Counted from the stretch's first letter, positions 30,603-39,482 are shown. The stretch: 64,000 bases of DNA from Bacteroidales bacterium (GCA_017539045.1 JAFYHS010000024.1:1-64000); one strand, 5' to 3'. The notes: generated by a model from the letters alone, not told the origin. Translations and numbers: made by a program.

Positions 30603-31460
30603 CAAAAAAACACGACAAAAACGGGGCCTCTCAGCAAAATCCGCCAAAACCTCGGCATTTGAAAACCCCATTTCATGGCATAGCTCTACCATCTCCTCCC
30701 CCATCCGCTCGTTGATTTCGAACCAAACTTGGCCGTCGGGATTCAGCTGGTTTTTGGCCAGAGCCAAAACCTGTCTGTAAAAACGAAGCGGGTCGTCATC
30801 GGGAACGAATAGCGCATTTTCAGGTTCCCAATCGAGGACGTTAGCTTCCATGGCAGCGCACTCGCTGTCGCAAACGTAGGGCGGATTGCTCACCACCAAA
30901 TCGACGGGCTGGGTGAAATAGTCGGATGTTGGATTCAGGACATCGTCCTGCACGAAGGTCACTTTCGCACCATTGCTTTCTGCGTTCTCTCTGGCGATTT
31001 GCAGGGCTTCTTCCGAGACATCGAAGGCGACGACTTCGGCATTGGGGAAATGCTGGGCCAAAGCGATGGCGATGCAGCCTGAACCTGTGCCGATGTCCCA
31101 GATGCGGATAGGTTTTTCTTTAGGTAAGCATGTGTCAATTCTTAGCACAAGCTCTTCCGTTTCGGGGCGCGGAATGAGCACAGCGGGCGATACCTTTAAT
31201 AATAGGTCGCAGAAACGCGCCATGCCCGTCACATACTGCACCGGCTCACCCGAAAGCAAACGTTTGACGGCTTCGCTCAATTGATAATGCTGATGCTCGT
31301 CAATGCGCAGGTCGGGGTTCATCAGCTGCTGGTTCCAATCGATGCCGAAGAGGTCTTCCAACAGGATGCGCATCAGCTGCTCCGCCTCGCGTTGGGGAAA
31401 TTTCTCGGCCAACAGGGTGGTGAAATGCCGTTTCGTTTTCTGCAAATTAAAACCTATCAT
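30600..31460 (-). CDS. prmC: peptide chain release factor N5-glutamine methyltransferase
   Basis: PrmC/HemK methylates the Gln of the GGQ motif in release factors RF1 and RF2, using SAM. The 286 residues contain the N-terminal PrmC helical domain, the IPRPETEELV motif that grips the release factor, SAM motif I (WDIGTGSGCIAIAL) and the catalytic NPPY in VVSNPPYVCD. The predicted promoter (31465-31472) is so close that the mRNA would be nearly leaderless. Downstream is rnpB, whose -7 box includes the stop codon. Confidence 0.95.
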   Translation of the reverse strand: MIGFNLQKTKRHFTTLLAEKFPQREAEQLMRILLEDLFGIDWNQQLMNPDLRIDEHQHYQLSEAVKRLLSGEPVQYVTGMARFCDLLLKVSPAVLIPRPETEELVLRIDTCLPKEKPIRIWDIGTGSGCIAIALAQHFPNAEVVAFDVSEEALQIARENAESNGAKVTFVQDDVLNPTSDYFTQPVDLVVSNPPYVCDSECAAMEANVLDWEPENALFVPDDDPLRFYRQVLALAKNQLNPDGQVWFEINERMGEEMVELCHEMGFSNAEVLADFAERPRFCRVFL

Positions 31461-31464
31461 GGGG

Positions 31465-31472
31465 CAAAATTA
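31465..31472 (-). promoter_or_regulatory. -7 promoter box of prmC, almost leaderless
   Basis: The minus strand reads TAATTTTG, then CCCC and the ATG; 4 bp separate the box from the start codon. Confidence 0.6.
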
Positions 31473-31484
31473 GGCAAAAATCCA

Positions 31485-31492
31485 TAATTTTG
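31485..31492 (+). promoter_or_regulatory. -7 promoter box of the DMT transporter operon
   Basis: TAATTTTG followed by CCGC, 12 bp from the divergent prmC box and 40 bp before the ATG at 31533. Confidence 0.6.
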
Positions 31493-31505
31493 CCGCAATA
31501 TTTGC

Positions 31506-31528
31506 GGACACATGCGATGTGTCCCTAC
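31506..31528 (+). repeat. GGACACAT-type palindromic repeat
   Basis: GGACACAT-GCG-ATGTGTCC followed by CTAC, perfect 8-bp arms. It overlaps the alternative early start of the DMT gene (31512). Confidence 0.65.
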
Positions 31529-31532
31529 AACG

Positions 31533-32393
31533 ATGGTTTATTTGATTCTTGCCATATTATGCTCCACGGGCGTCTTCGTCGCCATGCGACTCTTCGAACG
31601 CTTCACCCTGGACAACCACCAGGCGCTGATGTGGAACTATGTCTTCGCCACCTGCACGGGATTCCTCATGTGCAAGCAATTCGACACGCCCTCGCAGTTG
31701 GTCGCCGAGCCATGGTTCGGCCTCTCGCTTATCACGGGTTTCTGGTTCATCTTCACCTACGTGTTGATGACAGCCTCCACCCAACGCTCTGGCGTGACGG
31801 TCACCTCGCTGTCGAGCAAGCTTTCTGTTGTGCTACCCACTTTGGCAGGTGTGGTGCTGTTTAGCGAAAAGCTGAATTGGGTCGCCACGGTGGGCATCGT
31901 ATTGGCTCTTGTGGCTTTGACGTTGGTGATAGGTGGAAAAAGCCAACAAAATAAAACCAACAAAATCAATTGGTTATTACCTATTCTCATCTTTTTCGGG
32001 ACAGGCACGGGTGACATTCTAATGAAACTCACCGAGCAGAAAAACACCGCCCCCGACATGAGCTTCATGATCGCCTTCATCTACTTCGTTGCCTTGCTTT
32101 TCGGCATCCTGCTCGTAGCCTACGACCTCATCCGCGGTAAGTCGAAATGGCAATGGAAAAGCGCCGTCGGCGGTATCGGATTGGGTGTCATCAATTTCTT
32201 TTCTACCTTCTGTGTTTATCACGCCATGCGTTGTTTCGACAACGTGGTGCTCTTTCCCGTCTATAACATCGGCGTGGTCAGCCTCACCGCCCTCACGGGT
32301 TGGCTGCTCTTCAAGGAAAAACTTACCTGGAAGAACTACCTCGGCCTGGCCATCGCGATCATCGCTGTCATCCTTATCACCATGAAGCCATGA
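31533..32393 (+). CDS. DMT superfamily (EamA-like) transporter
   Basis: 286-residue inner-membrane protein with about ten hydrophobic segments in two repeated halves, the EamA layout; SKLSVVLPTLAGVVLFSEKLNWVATVGIVLALVAL and the matching IGVVSLTALTGWLLFKEKLTWKNYLGLAIAIIAVIL are the paired ends of the halves. Substrate unknown. ATG at 31533 is preferred to the one at 31512, which lies inside the GGACACAT palindrome. The stop overlaps the next gene's start (ATGA). Confidence 0.85.
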   Translation: MVYLILAILCSTGVFVAMRLFERFTLDNHQALMWNYVFATCTGFLMCKQFDTPSQLVAEPWFGLSLITGFWFIFTYVLMTASTQRSGVTVTSLSSKLSVVLPTLAGVVLFSEKLNWVATVGIVLALVALTLVIGGKSQQNKTNKINWLLPILIFFGTGTGDILMKLTEQKNTAPDMSFMIAFIYFVALLFGILLVAYDLIRGKSKWQWKSAVGGIGLGVINFFSTFCVYHAMRCFDNVVLFPVYNIGVVSLTALTGWLLFKEKLTWKNYLGLAIAIIAVILITMKP

Positions 32394-33001
32394 ACGACGA
32401 CACCTATAATATGTTAGCCACCCGCGGCGACGGCCTTTACAAGGAGAAAGGCAGCAAATTCATCGCCGAGGCCTTCACCGTGATGAGCGAAGACGAGGCT
32501 AAGGCCGCCATCACCGACATCAAGAAGAAATACTTTGACGCACGGCACCATTGCTATGCCTACATGATCGGCCCCGACAAAAAGACCTTCCGCTCGAGTG
32601 ATGACGGTGAGCCCTCGGGCACGGCAGGCAAACCCATCCTCAACCAGATCCTCTCGAAAGACGTCACCAACGTGTGCGTTGTCGTGACACGCTACTTCGG
32701 AGGCATCAAACTGGGCACCTCCGGTCTCATCAACGCATACAAAACTGCCGCACGCGATGCCCTTGACAACGCGCAAGTTGTGGAAAAAACCATAAATGAA
32801 TTTTACAGTTTGGAATTCGAATACCCCTTGATGAACGAGGTGATGCGCATCATGAAAGAGGAGAACTTGGAGCAGCAAAATCCGCGCTTCGAATTGGACT
32901 GTTACCTTGAGTTTTCAACAAGGAAAAATGACGCCCAAAAAATCGAGGAAAAATTTCGTAATTTGTTTGGGGTAAAAATAACACATATAAAAACAATGTA
33001 A
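32390..33001 (+). CDS. IMPACT/YigZ family protein
   Basis: 203-residue cytosolic protein. The N-terminal domain has the UPF0029/IMPACT core (KGSKFIAEAFTV, FDARHHCYAYMIG, RSSDDGEPSGTAGKPIL, VVVTRYFGGIKLGTSGLI), and a C-terminal DUF1949-like domain follows. Its biochemical role in bacteria is unsettled (translation- or RNA-linked). ATG at 32390 overlaps the transporter stop by 4 bp, indicating coupling; the longer frame would run inside the transporter. It precedes the dnaA promoter region. Confidence 0.92.
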   Translation: MNDDTYNMLATRGDGLYKEKGSKFIAEAFTVMSEDEAKAAITDIKKKYFDARHHCYAYMIGPDKKTFRSSDDGEPSGTAGKPILNQILSKDVTNVCVVVTRYFGGIKLGTSGLINAYKTAARDALDNAQVVEKTINEFYSLEFEYPLMNEVMRIMKEENLEQQNPRFELDCYLEFSTRKNDAQKIEEKFRNLFGVKITHIKTM

Positions 33002-33113
33002 ATCAAAGATTTACAATTATCCTTGTTTCTTTATAGGAGAAAATCTCGTAATATTGCAAAAAGAAAATTGAAAAACAATAGCATTTCAATTTTTTTATAA
33101 ACAATTAATCGTA

Positions 33114-33121
33114 TACTTTTG
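33114..33121 (+). promoter_or_regulatory. -7 promoter box of dnaA
   Basis: TACTTTTG followed by CAAGG gives a leader of about 85 nt before the ATG at 33214. The 33002-33213 gap contains no clear TTATNCACA DnaA boxes by eye. Confidence 0.65.
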
Positions 33122-33213
33122 CAAGGTCAACAAAAGCCCGAAAACGAGCATTTCGAGACAGCCTCTCGACCTCAAAAAGTAGTTTGATAAACAACTGATT
33201 AAAGCATTTTTCG

Positions 33214-34638
33214 ATGACGAACAACCATGTGGAAATATGGAATAAGTGTCTGTCTGTGATCAAAGACAACGTCACAGAGCAGGGCTATAAGACATGGTTC
33301 GAACGCATCATCCCGCTCTCACTAGTCGACAACACCCTCACCATCCAGGTGCCCACCTATTTCTTTGTGGAGTATCTGGAGGAGCATTACATCGACCTGC
33401 TGAAAATGGTCATCAAACGCTTCGTAGGTGAGAAAGGCAAACTGGACTATAAGGTGGTCGTCGACAGCAGCAACAGTGCCGGCACCGTCACCGTGCCCAG
33501 TGCCAACCGTAACTTCCCGAAGAACCCCATTGGACAGCCCGCCCCACAACGGCTGTCGGACGGTCCCATCAACCCCTTCGTCATCCCTGGCCTGAAGAAA
33601 TTGCAAATCGACTCGCAGCTCAACGAGAACTATACCTTCGACAACTTCATCGAAGGCGAATGCAACCGCTTGGCCCGCTCGGCCGGCCTCCGCGTCGCCA
33701 AAGACCCGGGCAAGTCGGCCTTCAACCCCTTGGTCATCTATAGCGGCACAGGTTTGGGAAAGACCCACCTCTGCCATGCCATAGGTCTGGAGACGAAACG
33801 TTTGCATCCCGATAAAACAGTCCTCTATGTGCAAGCCGAACAGCTCTCGACACAATACGTGACTGCCAACAAGAACAACAACCGCCCCGACTTCATCAAT
33901 TTCTACCAGATGATCGACGTGCTTATCGTCGACGACATCCAGTTCCTTTCGGGCAAGGCAGGCACGCAGGACGTCTTCTTCCACATCTTCAACCACCTGC
34001 AACAGAACAACAAGCAGATCATCATCACCAGCGACAAGTTCCCGTCCGACCTGCAGGGCATGGAAGACCGCCTGTTGTCGCGCTTTAAGTGGGGTCTGAC
34101 GGCCGATCTGCAGTCGCCTGATCTGCCCACACGCACCTCCATCATCCGTGAGAAGCTCCACGACAACGGCATCAGCTTCCCCGACGAAGTGGTGGAATAC
34201 ATCGCTGGCAACGTGCGCAACAACATCCGCGAGCTGGAAGGTGTGATGAACTCACTCATGGCCCAGTCGCTGCTCAACAAGAAAGCCGTCACCATCGAGA
34301 TGACGCAACAGATCATCGACCGCTTTGTGCGCAATACGGTCAAGGAAGTCTCCGTGGAATACATCATCAACAGCGTGTGCGACTATTTCAAGATCTCGCC
34401 CGAGCAGATGGCACTCAACACCCGCAAGCATCAGGTGGTGCAGGCACGACAGATTGCCATGTACCTCTCCAAGAAATACTCCAACGCCAGCCTCGCCTCC
34501 ATCGGACAGCAATGCGGCAAGAAAGACCACGCCACGGTGCATCATGCCTGCAAGACCATAGCAGACCGCCTGGAGACCGACAAACAGTTTAAGGCCATGT
34601 TTGCCGACATCGAGAAGAAAATCGCCATGCAAGCCTAA
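33214..34638 (+). CDS. dnaA: chromosomal replication initiator protein DnaA
   Basis: 474-residue AAA+ initiator that melts oriC and loads the helicase. Domain I is at 1-80, a short Pro-rich linker follows, then the AAA+ core with Walker A SGTGLGKTH and Walker B VLIVDDIQFL, and the C-terminal helix-turn-helix with the DnaA signature CGKKDHATVHHACK. Length and all domains are normal. The following methyltransferase starts 23 bp downstream. Upstream is an unrelated YigZ gene, so the classical dnaA-dnaN order is not present here. Confidence 0.97.
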   Translation: MTNNHVEIWNKCLSVIKDNVTEQGYKTWFERIIPLSLVDNTLTIQVPTYFFVEYLEEHYIDLLKMVIKRFVGEKGKLDYKVVVDSSNSAGTVTVPSANRNFPKNPIGQPAPQRLSDGPINPFVIPGLKKLQIDSQLNENYTFDNFIEGECNRLARSAGLRVAKDPGKSAFNPLVIYSGTGLGKTHLCHAIGLETKRLHPDKTVLYVQAEQLSTQYVTANKNNNRPDFINFYQMIDVLIVDDIQFLSGKAGTQDVFFHIFNHLQQNNKQIIITSDKFPSDLQGMEDRLLSRFKWGLTADLQSPDLPTRTSIIREKLHDNGISFPDEVVEYIAGNVRNNIRELEGVMNSLMAQSLLNKKAVTIEMTQQIIDRFVRNTVKEVSVEYIINSVCDYFKISPEQMALNTRKHQVVQARQIAMYLSKKYSNASLASIGQQCGKKDHATVHHACKTIADRLETDKQFKAMFADIEKKIAMQA

Positions 34639-34661
34639 GTCCACCTAACCCCCTTGCCCTT

Positions 34662-35408
34662 ATGACCAACAACTTCGGAAAACTCTACCTGGTGCCCAAC
34701 CTACTTGGCGCCACCAAACCCGAACAAGTCATCCCTGCCGGAACGCTCGAAATCGTTAGACGGCTGAAGCATTTCGTGGTGGAGAACACCCGCACCTCGC
34801 GACGTGTGCTGAGCCGCATCGGGATGGACAACACCATCGACGACATCGAGTTCATCGAGCTCGACAAACACAACGCCCGCAACCTCGACCTCATGGAGCA
34901 CCTCGGTGCCTGCCTGCAAGGCGAGGATATGGGACTGATGTCGGAAGCTGGCACGCCTTGCATCGCCGACCCGGGTGCCTTGGTCGTTGATTTGGCCCAT
35001 TCAGCAGGCATTCAAGTGATTCCTTTGGTTGGACCCAATGCCATGATTCTAGCTTTGATGGCCTCGGGCTTCAACGGACAAGCCTTTGCCTTCCATGGCT
35101 ACCTTCCCATCAAAAGTCCGGAGCGACAAAACGCCATCAAAGACTTGGAGCGGAGGTCGGCGGCCAACAACGAGACAGAGCTGTTTATTGAGACGCCTTT
35201 CCGCAACAATGCCATGCTACAGGACTTATGCAAGAACCTCCACCCTGCCACACGCGTCTGCGTCGCCTGTAACCTCACCTGCGACGATGAGCTCATCATC
35301 AGCCAAAGCATCGGAGAATGGAAAAGTTATAAAGGCGACCTAAACAAAAAGCCCGCCGTGTTTTTGGTTTACAGCGAGCCGAGGAGAAACTTCCAAAGAA
35401 AGAAGTAA
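34662..35408 (+). CDS. tetrapyrrole-methylase-fold SAM methyltransferase (RsmI-related)
   Basis: 248-residue cytosolic methyltransferase. KLYLVPNLLG at the start and GLMSEAGTPCIADPGALVV match the SAM-binding motif of the RsmI/tetrapyrrole methylase class, and VIPLVGPNAMILALMASG is the usual second motif. RsmI itself 2'-O-methylates C1402 of 16S rRNA; this protein differs enough (no RsmI C-terminal domain; VENTRTSRR segment) that it is probably the second paralogue found in Bacteroidetes, of unknown substrate. Confidence 0.85.
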   Translation: MTNNFGKLYLVPNLLGATKPEQVIPAGTLEIVRRLKHFVVENTRTSRRVLSRIGMDNTIDDIEFIELDKHNARNLDLMEHLGACLQGEDMGLMSEAGTPCIADPGALVVDLAHSAGIQVIPLVGPNAMILALMASGFNGQAFAFHGYLPIKSPERQNAIKDLERRSAANNETELFIETPFRNNAMLQDLCKNLHPATRVCVACNLTCDDELIISQSIGEWKSYKGDLNKKPAVFLVYSEPRRNFQRKK

Positions 35409-35409
35409 G

Positions 35410-36000
35410 CTATCTGATATTCAATACTCTGTGAATTTGTAAGGAAAGCCGCCAGCCGGGGTTTTGCATCACGGCTTCGACACAAGCTTTCATATTGGCT
35501 TTCCGCAGGGTTTCGTCTTCACAAAAACAAGGCTGCAAGAAACAATGCTTGGCTTCTATGCCATCATATTGTGCCAAATCCTGACCAAGATAGACCACTT
35601 TCAACTCATCGCATTGCTTCAAAACACAAGGTTCCAAATCACCACCCTCAAAGGCTGTTTTTGGAGAAAACGTCACCCAATCCAAATTGCTCGGCAAAGG
35701 CCGTGTTCCATTGGTCTCGATGGCGATTTTCTTGCCTGTCTTTTGCTTCAGTTCCGCTACAAAAGCCTCATCGATGAACAAGGACGGCTCGCCGCCCGTC
35801 AGCACGACCAATGGTGCAATAGGGTAATTCTTGACCTCATCCGCAATCTCTTGCACTGACATCATCTCCCCATCTTGGTGTTGAGTATCGCAAAATGCAC
35901 ACTTCAGGTTGCAACCGCTGAAGCGCACAAAGACGGCAGGCGTTCCTGAGTGGAAACCTTCGCCTTGAAGAGAGTAGAATAATTCGTTTATGCGGTACAT
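35410..36000 (-). CDS. queE: 7-carboxy-7-deazaguanine synthase
   Basis: Radical-SAM enzyme that ring-contracts CPH4 to CDG in queuosine biosynthesis. The cluster-binding motif is C30-N-L-K-C34-A-F-C37; LQGEGFHSGTPAVFVRFSG and LTGGEPSLF are family marks. 196 residues is the normal compact size for QueE. ATG chosen at 36000, because the extra eight codons upstream run into a repeat-like region. It is the last gene of queF-queC-queD-queE and is separated from queD by a 157-bp gap with a repeat-flanked hairpin element. Confidence 0.93.
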   Translation of the reverse strand: MYRINELFYSLQGEGFHSGTPAVFVRFSGCNLKCAFCDTQHQDGEMMSVQEIADEVKNYPIAPLVVLTGGEPSLFIDEAFVAELKQKTGKKIAIETNGTRPLPSNLDWVTFSPKTAFEGGDLEPCVLKQCDELKVVYLGQDLAQYDGIEAKHCFLQPCFCEDETLRKANMKACVEAVMQNPGWRLSLQIHRVLNIR

Positions 36001-36016
36001 GGCTTTCTTTTTATCA

Positions 36017-36146
36017 CAAAACAATCAAAACTAGCAAAACAATAGTATAACTTGTGGCGGCTCGCAACCGCATCGCCGCCGGGAAGCAGCCGGTTGGCGT
36101 GCTTCCCAAAAACTAAAGGATAGTTTTGTTGGTTTTGTAGGTTTTG
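36017..36146. mobile_element. short element with inverted CAAAACNNN arrays and hairpin core (MITE-like candidate)
   Basis: Left arm: three CAAAAC units at 36017, 36026 and 36035, pitch 9 bp. Right arm: three GTTTTG units at 36123, 36132 and 36141, the same array inverted. Between them are two G/C-rich hairpins: GGCGGC with GCCGCC (36056-36080) and GGGAAGC with GCTTCCC (36081-36107). It interrupts the que operon between queD and queE. It has no coding capacity. Mobility is inference. Confidence 0.55.
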
Positions 36147-36157
36147 TGACCAAATTA

Positions 36158-36511
36158 TTAATCAAAATTTTGTGGAGCGTCATCCTTGATGAAGGAAGCC
36201 TTGTTGTCGCGCGACTCCCAAACGTCGGCGCGGTAGCAGTTCGGGACGGTATCCACAATCCACTTGGCCAGATTCTCTGCCGTAGGATTGAAGTCCAGCA
36301 CCTCATTGATGTTGGTATGGTCGATCTTTCCGTGAATCAATCGCTTGATCTCAGTGAAGTCGCACACCATACCATTGCTGTCAAGCTTCTCACAGCGGCA
36401 ATACACATTCACCTTCCAGTTGTGGCCGTGCAGATTCTCGCATTTGCTCTCATAGTCGAGATAGAGTTGGTGACAGGCGGATATTTCTAGGGTTTTTCTG
36501 ACGTAATACAT
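36158..36511 (-). CDS. queD: 6-carboxytetrahydropterin synthase
   Basis: QueD turns dihydroneopterin triphosphate into CPH4. Zn ligands and catalytic residues are in place: His14 (ISACHQL), the catalytic Cys24 and H28-G-H30 in CENLHGHN, CDFTEIK and the DH pair 64-65 (KIDHTN). 117 residues is normal. ATG 36511 is right after the AATTATCAATT repeat; the longer frame overlaps queC and is rejected. It lies between queC and queE. Confidence 0.95.
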   Translation of the reverse strand: MYYVRKTLEISACHQLYLDYESKCENLHGHNWKVNVYCRCEKLDSNGMVCDFTEIKRLIHGKIDHTNINEVLDFNPTAENLAKWIVDTVPNCYRADVWESRDNKASFIKDDAPQNFD

Positions 36512-36515
36512 TTCC

Positions 36516-36547
36516 AATTGATAATTTATAATTGATAATTGATAATT
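36516..36547 (-). repeat. AATTATCAATT repeat, three copies
   Basis: On the plus strand AATTGATAATT occurs at 36516, 36530 and 36537; read with the genes it is AATTATCAATT directly before the queD ATG. It is the same unit and 14-bp pitch as at 23169, and again sits inside an operon. Confidence 0.7.
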
Positions 36548-37199
36548 ACGATTCGTATTCGGTGTGGTCTTCGATGCCAGCATCTTTCAGGGCTTGGCGG
36601 CGTTCGCGGCAGGTGCCGCATTTGCCACAATGCTTTTCGCCACCCTTATAGCAGGAATAGGTCTCGGTGTAATCCAGGCCCAGAGCCTTTCCATGCTCAG
36701 CGATTTCTTTCTTGGTCAAAAAGGTGTAAGGCGCAAAGACCTTGATGTTCTCATAGGTTCCAGCCGACATGGCCTCCGACATCGCATTGACGAAACCTGG
36801 GCGGCAATCGGGATAGATGGAGTGGTCGCCGGCATGGTTGGCTATCATCACGCGTTTCAAGCCATTGCTCTCAGCAATGCCAGCAGCGATGGCCAACATG
36901 ATGCCATTGCGGAAAGGCACCACCGTCGACTTCATATTCTCGTCGTCGTAGTTGCCTTCAGGGATGTCGTCAGCGGTCATCAGCAAGGCGCTCTTGAAGT
37001 AACGGTGCATGAATTCGAGCGGTACCACGATATGTTTGATACCCAGACGTTGGCAATGCGTGACAGCGCAAATGCGTTCACGGCCGTTCTGGGTAGAACC
37101 ATAGTCGAAGGTGATGGCCAAGGCGATTTCGTCCTTGAACTCATAGAGCATGGTCGTCGAGTCCATGCCACCCGAGATGATTATCACAGCGTCTTTCAT
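36546..37199 (-). CDS. queC: 7-cyano-7-deazaguanine synthase
   Basis: ATP-dependent enzyme converting CDG to preQ0. PP-loop SGGMDS at residues 9-14, [15 protein letters not shown], and the Zn-binding Cys set [20 protein letters not shown] near the C-terminus are all present in 217 residues. It overlaps the upstream queF by 4 bp (stop/start overlap). Note that the usual SGGxDS is kept with Met at x. Confidence 0.96.
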   Translation of the reverse strand: MKDAVIIISGGMDSTTMLYEFKDEIALAITFDYGSTQNGRERICAVTHCQRLGIKHIVVPLEFMHRYFKSALLMTADDIPEGNYDDENMKSTVVPFRNGIMLAIAAGIAESNGLKRVMIANHAGDHSIYPDCRPGFVNAMSEAMSAGTYENIKVFAPYTFLTKKEIAEHGKALGLDYTETYSCYKGGEKHCGKCGTCRERRQALKDAGIEDHTEYES

Positions 37200-37666
37200 G
37201 AGTTATGGAAAGCTGACATTAAACGTTGTTTCACCATGTCCTGATGCTCAGCGTCGCCATAGTTGGCAAAAGGCTTGATGGAGATGCCGCCGCGGGGATT
37301 GAACAGGCCAATGACCTCCAAATACTTGGGATCCATCAGCTTGACCAAGTCCTTCATGATGATGTTGACGCAGTCCTCGTGGAAGTCGCCATGGTTACGG
37401 AAGCTGAAGAGATAGAGTTTCAGGCTCTTGCTCTCCACCATCAGCGTGCGCGGGATGTAGTTGATGATCAGGTGACCGAAGTCGGGCTGGCCCGTCTTAG
37501 GACACAACGAGGTAAACTCGGGACAATCCAAGGTCACAAGGTACTCGTTTTCAGGATGTTTGTTCTCAAACGTCTCCAACACCTCGGGGGTATAATCGTA
37601 ATTATACTGCGTGTTTTGGTTGCCCAATAGCGTGACACCTTTCAGTTCTTGTTCGTTTCTTGACAT
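37196..37666 (-). CDS. queF: NADPH-dependent 7-cyano-7-deazaguanine reductase (type I)
   Basis: Reduces the nitrile of preQ0 to preQ1. The single-domain, 156-residue size and motif [12 protein letters not shown] (catalytic Cys) and [21 protein letters not shown] define the short YkvM-type QueF. First gene of the operon. With queC, queD and queE here the preQ1 branch is complete from the pterin intermediate on; no GTP cyclohydrolase or tgt gene is seen in this window. Confidence 0.96.
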   Translation of the reverse strand: MSRNEQELKGVTLLGNQNTQYNYDYTPEVLETFENKHPENEYLVTLDCPEFTSLCPKTGQPDFGHLIINYIPRTLMVESKSLKLYLFSFRNHGDFHEDCVNIIMKDLVKLMDPKYLEVIGLFNPRGGISIKPFANYGDAEHQDMVKQRLMSAFHNS

Positions 37667-37701
37667 GGTTTATTATTTTGGCGCAAAAATAGGAAAAAAA
37701 C

Positions 37702-37730
37702 GTAGAGACGCAACATTTTGCGTCTCTACA
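37702..37730 (+). repeat. GTAGAGACG-type palindromic repeat
   Basis: GTAGAGACGCAA pairs with TTGCGTCTCTAC around CATT, upstream of queF in the 102-bp gap before the POT gene. Confidence 0.8.
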
Positions 37731-37768
37731 AGATTTCATTCAGATTTGTGACAGATTTGTTTCCAAAA

Positions 37769-39451
37769 TCAGCAACCCGAGGTTGCCCGCTCAAGTCGCT
37801 TCATAATCGAGAAGATGAACACGGCGGAGAGCAGACAGAGCACCACGAGCACGCCCCAGACCATCCAAAGCGGCATACCGGTGCCCCAGATGCGCGCGAT
37901 GACACTGGTGAGGTAGTTACCGATGGCGGTCACGCAGAACCACATACCCATCATCATACCCTTATACTTGGGTGGTGCCACCTTAGTGACGAAGGAGATA
38001 CCGATGGGGCTCAGCAGCAGTTCGGCAAAGGTCAGCACGAAATAGGTGCTGATGAGCCAGTTGGGCGAGACCAGAGTGCTGCTCACGCCACCTTGCGCCT
38101 TCAGCTCTGCAGGACTAGCCAAGGGGAAGGAACAGATGACCAAGATAAGGAAGCCTAATGCAGCGACAATCATTCCAAGGCCAATCTTACGCGGCGAGGA
38201 AGGCTCCTTGCCTTTCTTCGCCAAAGCACCGAAGACCGCCATTGAGACGGGTGTCAGTGCAACCACGAAGAACGGGTTGAACTGCTGGAACTGCTGCGGC
38301 AGGATGTTGATGGTGTCGGGCATGGTCCTATACAGCATCACTGCCATGACCCACAGGAATGTCGTAACGCCACACAGGATGCCACGGTTCATGGGCTTGG
38401 TGGCCTGGACGGCCCCAAACATCGTATAAATCGATATGGCAATCAAAGTCAACGACCAGATATTGAAGCCAAAGCGAGTGAAACCACTTGCTGTGCTTTG
38501 CGTGTAGTCGCGAGCGAAGTAGGTCAGGCAGAGACCGGCCTGCTGGAACGACATCCAGAAGAAGATGACCACGGCGAAGACCATCACCAAAGCGGTAATG
38601 CGCTCGCGTGTCTGCTCCTTCGAGAGTTCCGTCACATTCACAGTGGTGCTTTCCATGGCCTTGGCCTGCTTGGTGTTGACATCGGCATGCTTGAACCACT
38701 TGCGGCAGCTCAGATAGATTGCCATGGAGAGAATCAACGAGATACAAGCCACGCCGAAGCCGTAGTTATAGGCACCCGACAAAGCATCGATATAGCTGTT
38801 GGCAAAGCCAGCCAAATCATTGACATTACCACCTTGCTGCACGGCCAAGGCCTCAAAGGTTGACATGGCATCGGTAGTAATCGTTCCATCCAGATACTGG
38901 TGTGCCAGCGAAGGGATCTGTGGCACGTAGCTATAGCCCGCCTTGCCCAGGAACAAATCCGTCACCTTGGTGGCGGCCATAGGAGCGAACATCGAGCCAA
39001 TGTTGATGGCCATGTAGAACAAGCTGAAGCCGTTGTCGCGGAAGGCGCTGTATTTGGCTTCGTCGTAGAGGTTGCCCACCATCACCTGCAGGTTGCCCTT
39101 GAACAAACCCGTGCCGATGGCGATAAGTGCCAAGGCGGAGAACATGGTGACCTTTGCCGTAGTCGTTGCCATAGGCACCGCCAACAGCAAGTAGCCTAAG
39201 AACATCACCACAATGCCCGACTTCACCATCTTGCCATAGCCGAAACGGTCGGCCAGCATACCACCGATGAGCGGCATGAAATAGACGCATCCGAGGAAGA
39301 TGCCATAGATGTTACCCGCTTGTGCTTCGTTGTAGCCGAACTTGGCCTGAAGGAAGAGCACAAAGATGGCCAACATGGTATAATAGCCAAAGCGCTCGCC
39401 CGTGTTGGCGAGGGCGAGCGCATATAGGCCTTTAGGATGTCCTTTAAACAT
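37769..39451 (-). CDS. POT/PTR-family peptide MFS transporter, copy 1
   Basis: 560-residue proton-coupled oligopeptide transporter. The ExxER motif is NTGERFGYYTM on the first helix; 12 or more hydrophobic helices with the long loop in the middle and a C-terminal repeat FAELLLSPIGISFVTKVAPPKYKGMMMGMWF complete the PTR pattern. Inner membrane, imports di- and tripeptides. It lies 31 bp after a second POT transporter; the two are paralogues and probably co-transcribed. The extra Bacteroidetes-type insertion (about 165-220) may form two additional segments. Confidence 0.92.
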   Translation of the reverse strand: MFKGHPKGLYALALANTGERFGYYTMLAIFVLFLQAKFGYNEAQAGNIYGIFLGCVYFMPLIGGMLADRFGYGKMVKSGIVVMFLGYLLLAVPMATTTAKVTMFSALALIAIGTGLFKGNLQVMVGNLYDEAKYSAFRDNGFSLFYMAINIGSMFAPMAATKVTDLFLGKAGYSYVPQIPSLAHQYLDGTITTDAMSTFEALAVQQGGNVNDLAGFANSYIDALSGAYNYGFGVACISLILSMAIYLSCRKWFKHADVNTKQAKAMESTTVNVTELSKEQTRERITALVMVFAVVIFFWMSFQQAGLCLTYFARDYTQSTASGFTRFGFNIWSLTLIAISIYTMFGAVQATKPMNRGILCGVTTFLWVMAVMLYRTMPDTINILPQQFQQFNPFFVVALTPVSMAVFGALAKKGKEPSSPRKIGLGMIVAALGFLILVICSFPLASPAELKAQGGVSSTLVSPNWLISTYFVLTFAELLLSPIGISFVTKVAPPKYKGMMMGMWFCVTAIGNYLTSVIARIWGTGMPLWMVWGVLVVLCLLSAVFIFSIMKRLERATSGC

Positions 39452-39482
39452 CTGTAGAGCGTTTAAAGTTTATTGTTTGGCG

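Noticed and set aside
33002-33213. Replication origin upstream of dnaA
   Set aside because: The gap is AT-rich but I find no TTATNCACA-type DnaA boxes, and Bacteroidales oriC is often not beside dnaA.
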